Assembly: GCA_947652605.1 (NCBI GenBank)
Contig: OX393578.1
Span: forward strand, 38,321,470 to 38,385,469
Direction of reading: 5' to 3'
Source of the DNA: Elmis aenea
Taxonomy: Eukaryota > Arthropoda > Insecta > Coleoptera > Elmidae
DNA: 64,000 nt
Below are positions 58,934-64,000 of the stretch, piece by piece; within the stretch, counting starts at the first letter, position 1; every line of letters starts with the position of its first letter. A program made the position numbers and the translations under genes. Under the pieces are notes generated by a model, which was not told the origin of the DNA, did not search any database, and saw nothing but the letters and a program-made list of their open reading frames with translations.

Positions 58934-60195
58934 AATCTTTGCGGCACTTTATATACAAAACAATATTAAATAAATATTAATACAAAAATTTATATAACAG
59001 TATTTAATTATAAATAACTTAATAAAAATCACTTTCTTTTTTCAAATAATCTCTTGTCGCAATGCATTTCCAGTTTAAAGACTCCCGTCTCTTGTTGCAG
59101 TTTTATTCAAATTATAAAATAAGACTGCACTGAAGAAGAGAAGGAAGGATTATATTACAGAAGGAAGGATGTTTCGAAAGAGGTTTTGCACTTACACAAG
59201 AAATACTTTGAAATAAAGTTATTGTTAATAAAGTTTTTTTTAATAAAACCAATCACTTAAATAATCAACAAATTTTAAAATTTATTTTTATTTTTAGATC
59301 TACAATAAAAGCTAGGAGTAATAATTTATACTGAATCTCCGATTAAATTTGAATTTTTTTTTATCCCTATGATGCGTTAAGGTCCCAATAAAATATTTTT
59401 TAAATTTATTGACATATGACTCGGTGGAATTGTTAGATGATTTTAAAATTCAATTTAACACATTCAATTTATTAATTTTTTTACTACACACGTTACAAAT
59501 TAATTCTAACCTATTAAATGAACCAAAAAACTAATAAAGTTAACTGAATTTTAATCCACATGTACACAAACATTATCATCGACGAAAACCATACACATTG
59601 GTATTCGATAGCTGTATTAAAAATAATCATGGGTATTTAGTGCATGATTAATCGTAAGCTATCGTCGAATAGTAATGAGATTTTTAATTGTACTCTCAAA
59701 ATAGATTGCGTGACATGAAAATATTTCAAAAATAAGGGTGCATACTAAGTAAAATGCTAATGCCGTTTTTGTTTTTTCCCGGCTTCATTTTGTTAAGTCG
59801 CAAACGGTGCTGAGTTTATAATTTCTATTTTGTCCTAATGAATATTTAATCATTAACTCGTTACTCAAATAAGTATTATATAATTTAGTAACGAAATAAT
59901 CAGCTTGAGCATCAAACTTTATGCAAACAACGGCGGAAATACCTACAAACTTAATTATGATAATGGATTTTAAGATACATCGTAGTATGTATAAGTTATT
60001 TATTTTACTAAGAGATTGCATGCTGAAAGGAAAACATCAAGTTGCCTTGGTCTTTGCGCTTTTGATTTAAGAAATTAAAATCGTGTAACGTGTAGCAGCC
60101 ATGAAATTAAGATTCAAGATGTTTATCTTTACGTTTTTTACTTCACCAATTAAAATTATTTACCTAAATAGGCACCGCACACGGATTATAAATTA
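58934..60195. other. Non-coding stretch
   Basis: AT-rich. A small imperfect inverted repeat (TATTCGATAGCTG and AGCTATCGTCGAATA) lies at 59600-59672, possibly a miniature element without clear ends. Confidence 0.45.
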
Positions 60196-60356
60196 TACAG
60201 GATGATTCATTTGCAAGCTTTACTATTGAAAACACTTTTTTAAAGTATGTTTAGGATGACCGACACCATACTAAATTATGTGATTCTAAAAATATTGAAA
60301 ACAAACTCTTGACAAATTTAAAAAAAAATCTATGATTAAGTGTGTTTTTCTCCGAC
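60196..60356. mobile_element. CAGGATG left arm without partner
   Basis: CAGGATGATTCATTTGCAAGC follows TATA at about 60198, a degenerate CAGGGTG-type end. No inverse was found; the hAT-like element begins shortly after. Confidence 0.4.
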
Positions 60357-60364
60357 CACTATAG

Positions 60365-61599
60365 CAGTGGCGGATTACCGCACAGGCGCATGAGGCGCGC
60401 GCCTCGGGCCTCGGCAAAAAGGGGCCTCAGAATCGTTGGGTTCGTCATCCTCAAAAACCAAAATTAAATTTTTATTGTCTGTTAATATGAGAATTATAAA
60501 ATAATAATTGTAGGCAAATTGTAATATCTTCTAAAACCTGTTTTCATAGTGGGTATTGTGTAATAGCCGTTGATGGCAATTTAAAAAAAAAAAAACATGT
60601 TAAATTAAACAAAAATGATAGCCAATTTGGTTCCAAATCGCCAAAACTTGCAACCCTGCTTGCATCTGATTACAGTGCACTGCAAGTCGATGTACTGTAC
60701 AGGGTGGTCCAAATTCGATGGGATTACATTGGCATCTCGCTTAATAGTCAAGATAGAGAAACGGTTAGTGTACCAAAAATGTGCAGTTTTTTGGCACAAA
60801 CTCAGAACAGTTCTCAAATATATTCTATCATTTCCGGTTTTCCTTTGTTTTCACAACCTGCTTTTTGTTTCTCATCTTTAAAAAATTTTATAAACCTTTG
60901 TAACTTGCGTATTATTGAAAATAAATACATCAACCCTAATATATTTGGAAAAGGAAGAAATAAGGAATTTAAATAGGTCATAGCCAACTATAGCTTCCAT
61001 TTAAAAAAAGGTGAGTTTGTGTCATACCTTTTTAACGGCGAGCGTAAAATTTTTTTTTTAGTACTTACTATCAAAATCTACATAAAAATATCTAAAAATA
61101 ATCTTCATAAACTTTTTCGATATTTAAAACAATAAGGGAGATATGACACATTATAACTATAACAAAAAAACAGTTTTTCATTAATAATTCAAAAACCGGA
61201 AATGATAGAATATTTTTGAAAACTGTTCTGAGTTTGTTCTAAAAAAACTGCACATTTTTAGTAATTTAACCGTTTCTCTATCTTGACTATTAAGCGAGAT
61301 AGGTACCCATTGTAGTCCCATCGAATTTGGACCACCTGTGCTGTATGATGCAGAATTTTACTGTGATTTTTTTACCTGAGATAGGATTTTTTCTTTTAAA
61401 TGGGAATGTGATTTTTTTTTCTGGTACCTGAGAATATTTTTTTGTTTCCGTATTTGATTTTTGTGTTTATGTTTTTGTTGGTTCTAAAAATAAAAAATGT
61501 TATGATTTTTCTGCATTGTTCATTTTAGTGAACCATCTTAATAGGGGGCCTCCAGATCAGGTTGCGCCTGGGGCCCCACAAAATCAAGATCCGCCACTG
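60365..61599. mobile_element. hAT-like element, TSD CACTATAG
   Basis: Starts CAGTGGCGGATTACCGC and ends AGATCCGCCACTG, with a perfect 8-bp duplication CACTATAG (60357-60364, 61600-61607). GGCCTC-type sequence lies inside both ends. It has no transposase. It contains a palindromic element and is itself inserted beside an arm of the 32804-33864 family. Confidence 0.9.
60700..61338. mobile_element. Palindromic element, CAGGGTGGTCCAAATTCGATGGG ends
   Basis: The left arm (CAGGGTGGTCCAAATTCGAT, GCTTAATAGTCAAGATAGAG, ACCGGAAATGATAGAATAT inverse) pairs with the right arm (CTCTATCTTGACTATTAAGC, CCCATCGAATTTGGACCACC). The right terminus is one G short. The frames at 60605-60976 are arm translations on both strands, not genes. 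Confidence 0.88.
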
Positions 61600-61607
61600 C
61601 ACTATAG

Positions 61608-61860
61608 TGTTCCTTTTGGAGTTTCACCTCGCTATAGGGAGCTGTAAAATTAAGTTTTTATTTTATATCTCAAATTTGAATAAAATAGTTGAATGATATT
61701 TGGTAGATGTTTTATACTTATTAAAAGGTTTCCCATAGTAATATTTTCAATCATCTCCCTCCTTCACAGGGGGCTGAAAAGTGCGACCTCTGTTTTTTGA
61801 TAAGAACTTTTTGGTGGGTTAAAATTTAGCAACTTTATTTAGTAACGCTTTTTATTCTTT
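61608..61860. mobile_element. Solo arm of the 32804-33864 palindromic family
   Basis: GATATTTGGTAGATGTTTTA, TACTTATTAAAAGGTTTCCC, ATAGTAATATTTTCAATCAT and the following CTTCACAGG-GAAAAGTGCGACC match 32985-33090 almost without change. The outer end is cut by the hAT-like element. Confidence 0.8.
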
Positions 61861-61904
61861 AACTTTTCGGCCCCCCGTTAAGAATCGCTGCATTAGTGGT
61901 CGTA

Positions 61905-62180
61905 GAAAAACCATATTACGCACGATTGGAACAGCTGCGCACGAACGGAGCCGTGTAGCAACGAGTGCTTATTGCCAAGAGTACATAATTGCTTTACAAC
62001 TCGAGTTTTGTGCTGTACTTTTTCTACGACCACATAATACATTCGATTTTACCGTCCTTTTGGCTAATAGTAAACACGCTTGTACGTACGCTGTTTTACC
62101 AATTTTGATTTGAGTCTACTTTGACAATTTGAAAACTGCACTATTTACCGTACATGTAGGTTGTACAGTAGTAATCATTT
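61905..62180. mobile_element. GC-hairpin element, copy of the 53345 family
   Basis: ATTACGCACGATTGGAACAG, GAGCCGTGTAGC, AATTGCTTTACAACTCG, TTTTTCTACGACCACATAAT and TTTTGGCTAATAG match 53345-53630 in order, with moderate divergence. TGGTCGTAGAAAAA at the left and TTTTTCTACGACCA after the hairpin are inverted copies. Confidence 0.65.
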
Positions 62181-63284
62181 AACGAAGTTATAGAAAAATG
62201 AAAAATAAAACAACACCAAACAGTTTTCAAAGGCATCAAGGTTCATCACCTAACTTTAATTGAAATGAATATGATTTTAGAAATGTTTGAAGGATTTTTC
62301 TTTCATTCAAAATATGTAAAGTCGGAAATGTATTTGGTTGAAACTTTAACAGACGTAATTTATTTCAGTAATGACACCAAGTTCAAATATGCAAACTCAT
62401 GCTGACAAGTTAAAATTTTCTGGCAAGTAAATAGTGAAGATGAAATGTTGCGGCAGATATTCTTGACGTGCGCGGTTCAGCATCGTTTGCAAAGTGTACA
62501 GCAGTTTAATTTTCAAGGACAATGAGATTTTGAAGCTTAGTTTCTTAACACGACAACAAAAGTTTAATGTTCAATTAGTTTTACACTTTGTTCAAGTTTA
62601 TGTTTGTTCTAAGAATAGTGAGCGATCTCTTGTGAGAGTACAAATATCTAATCCTAATATTAAATGATTTTAAGATATACGTAAAGTGATATTTGCGTTT
62701 ACTATAATCTAAACGTTAAAAAGTATTCAAAACTAGTGATGGTAAGCGACTCGAAAGTGTTCTTTGCTTGTGTATTAAAATTAAAAAATTAAACCCAATA
62801 CGTTTTATATTTCTACCTGCAGAATTACTTAATCAGCGTTAATCAAAGTTCGACGTAGCCTGATTTTACATATCGTTTTTTAGTGATACCAAAAACAATA
62901 TTTTAGAAAACTTCAATGTTAAAACGTCATTATGTAAGACTTTTAATGGAGGGATCACTTTCCACAGGTCATGACGTCACCAAATATACTCGTACTGTAT
63001 AGAGCTTAATTGAATGAAAATGTACACAAAGTTAAACAAATATGAACTATGCCAAATTAAGAAATAGATAAAAGCAATTATATAAAAAAAAAACTCCGAC
63101 TGATTGTGAGCAATGAAAATAAAAATGAAAGAACAACAAATAAGACGCCCAAGGAACAGGGTAATTTTAAAACGAAACCAATTTTGTTAAACCTATCTGG
63201 AAAAAGTCATTTAAATTAATGTTTACGTAAAAATATATTTACCTAAAAATACTAAAAAAAAATCACATCAAAATTTATGAACCA
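62181..63284. other. Non-coding stretch
   Basis: AT-rich, nothing recognisable. Confidence 0.5.
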
Positions 63285-64000
63285 GAAATTACGACCATGA
63301 AGTAGTTCGTAGAAAGTAACGGGAAGGTGGTCGTTGGGTTTATAAAGAAAACTCTTTACATCGCTAAATATTTCGAGTATATTTGACCCTTCATCGGTAG
63401 CTAAAATTACACATGTTACATAGTGTCCTTAGAATCCTAAATACCGGCTTTATAGTGATACTCACCGATGAGCGAGGATAATTGAAAGCAGTATTATAAT
63501 AAACATTAAAGTTTTCGAAGATTGCCACGCCATTGAATCAAATTTTAATGTGTTATAAATATGTAATTGTGCTGTAAAAATTTGAACATGTTCATCAATC
63601 ATCCTGTGCATTTGTTTATCTATTGCATGTTGATTGTTCTGTATTGTATGGTGACAAATCCTTTTATCTAACCACATGGCGATTTTTCTATCATTTCAAT
63701 TTTCAATTTTTCATTTCCTACTTTCAAAATTTCAATTTTAAGAAAAATTCCATGTGCTCGACGAAATAAAAATGTAAACGAATTTTAATCAAGTATCGAC
63801 GAACTTCAATGTAAATTTATCTTCGAAAACTTTAATGTTTATTATAATACTGCTTTCAATTATCCTCGCTCATCGGTGAGTATCACTATAAAGCCTGTAT
63901 TTAGGATTCTAAGGACACTATGTAACTTTTGTGTAATTTTAGCTACCGATGAAGGGTCAAATATAGACTCGAAATATTTAGCGGATGTAAAGAGTTTTCT
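63285..64000. mobile_element. Near-perfect palindrome running off the window (family of 809-1311)
   Basis: The left arm starts ATTACGACCATGAAGTAG. The right arm reads back GCTCATCGGTGAGTATCACT, AGCTACCGATGAAGGGTCAA and ATTTAGCGGATGTAAAGAG up to the last base. Arms are nearly identical over at least 250 bp around a centre near 63671, so the missing end should lie about 55 bp beyond the window. No coding capacity; the minus frame 63462-63677 is an arm translation. Confidence 0.85.

Noticed and set aside
60605..60976. Overlapping frames of 70-90 codons on both strands
   Set aside because: They are translations of one arm of the palindromic element at 60700-61338.
1..64000. CRISPR arrays, operons, riboswitches or phage-like systems
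   Set aside because: The sequence is intron-bearing eukaryotic DNA; all repeats are explained by transposable elements or simple tandem arrays.

Overview
This window looks like AT-rich nuclear DNA from an insect, possibly a beetle. The signs are a very short intron (55-57 nt) in each of two genes, a dpr-type immunoglobulin exon with clean splice sites, and a repeat load of Jockey-, I- and RTE-like retroelements, BEL/Pao, many small hAT-like and piggyBac-like elements, a tRNA-derived SINE and long palindromic elements. The order is inferred from style; no marker gene settles it. There are no rRNA genes, functional tRNA genes, CRISPR arrays or bacterial features.

Host genes are few. Two paralogous minus-strand genes (2766-3627 and 8124-8594) each encode a secreted protein: a signal peptide, a single eight-cysteine WAP-like (four-disulfide-core) domain in exon 1, and a Thr/Pro-rich mucin-like tail in exon 2. 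They lie in a direct tandem duplication (about 1312-4238 and 4239-9085). The tails differ greatly in length (203 and 72 residues) because of a 12-bp minisatellite. One plus-strand exon (11561-11712) encodes the start of the first Ig domain of a dpr-family neuronal cell-surface protein. No other dpr exon is recognisable, so much of the window is probably intron of that gene.

Layout: 1-1311 palindromic elements; 1312-9085 the duplicated WAP-mucin locus, with copy B interrupted by a nested stack (SINE, hAT-like element, 5'-truncated Jockey element); 9097-11230 a palindrome and a 353-bp tandem repeat; 11561-11712 the dpr exon; 12-31 kb intron-like DNA with RTE-like, Jockey and hAT-like insertions and palindromes; 31.3-38 kb hAT-like and piggyBac-like miniature elements, a 1.06-kb palindrome and an I-like RNase H fragment; 38-43 kb mostly featureless; 43-48 kb a hAT element with transposase remains and a 2.7-kb palindrome holding a BEL/Pao gag-protease relic; 49-54.3 kb hAT-like and piggyBac-like elements and a SINE; 54.3-64 kb sparse DNA, another retroelement 3' end, and more palindromes, the last running off the window end.

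The mobile elements do not work together with the host genes. Their insertion order can be read from nesting and from many intact 8-bp or TTAA target duplications. The most distinctive host content is the tandem WAP-mucin pair. The most distinctive structural content is the number of long inverted repeats (arms of roughly 100-500 bp), which would fold into long hairpins if transcribed.
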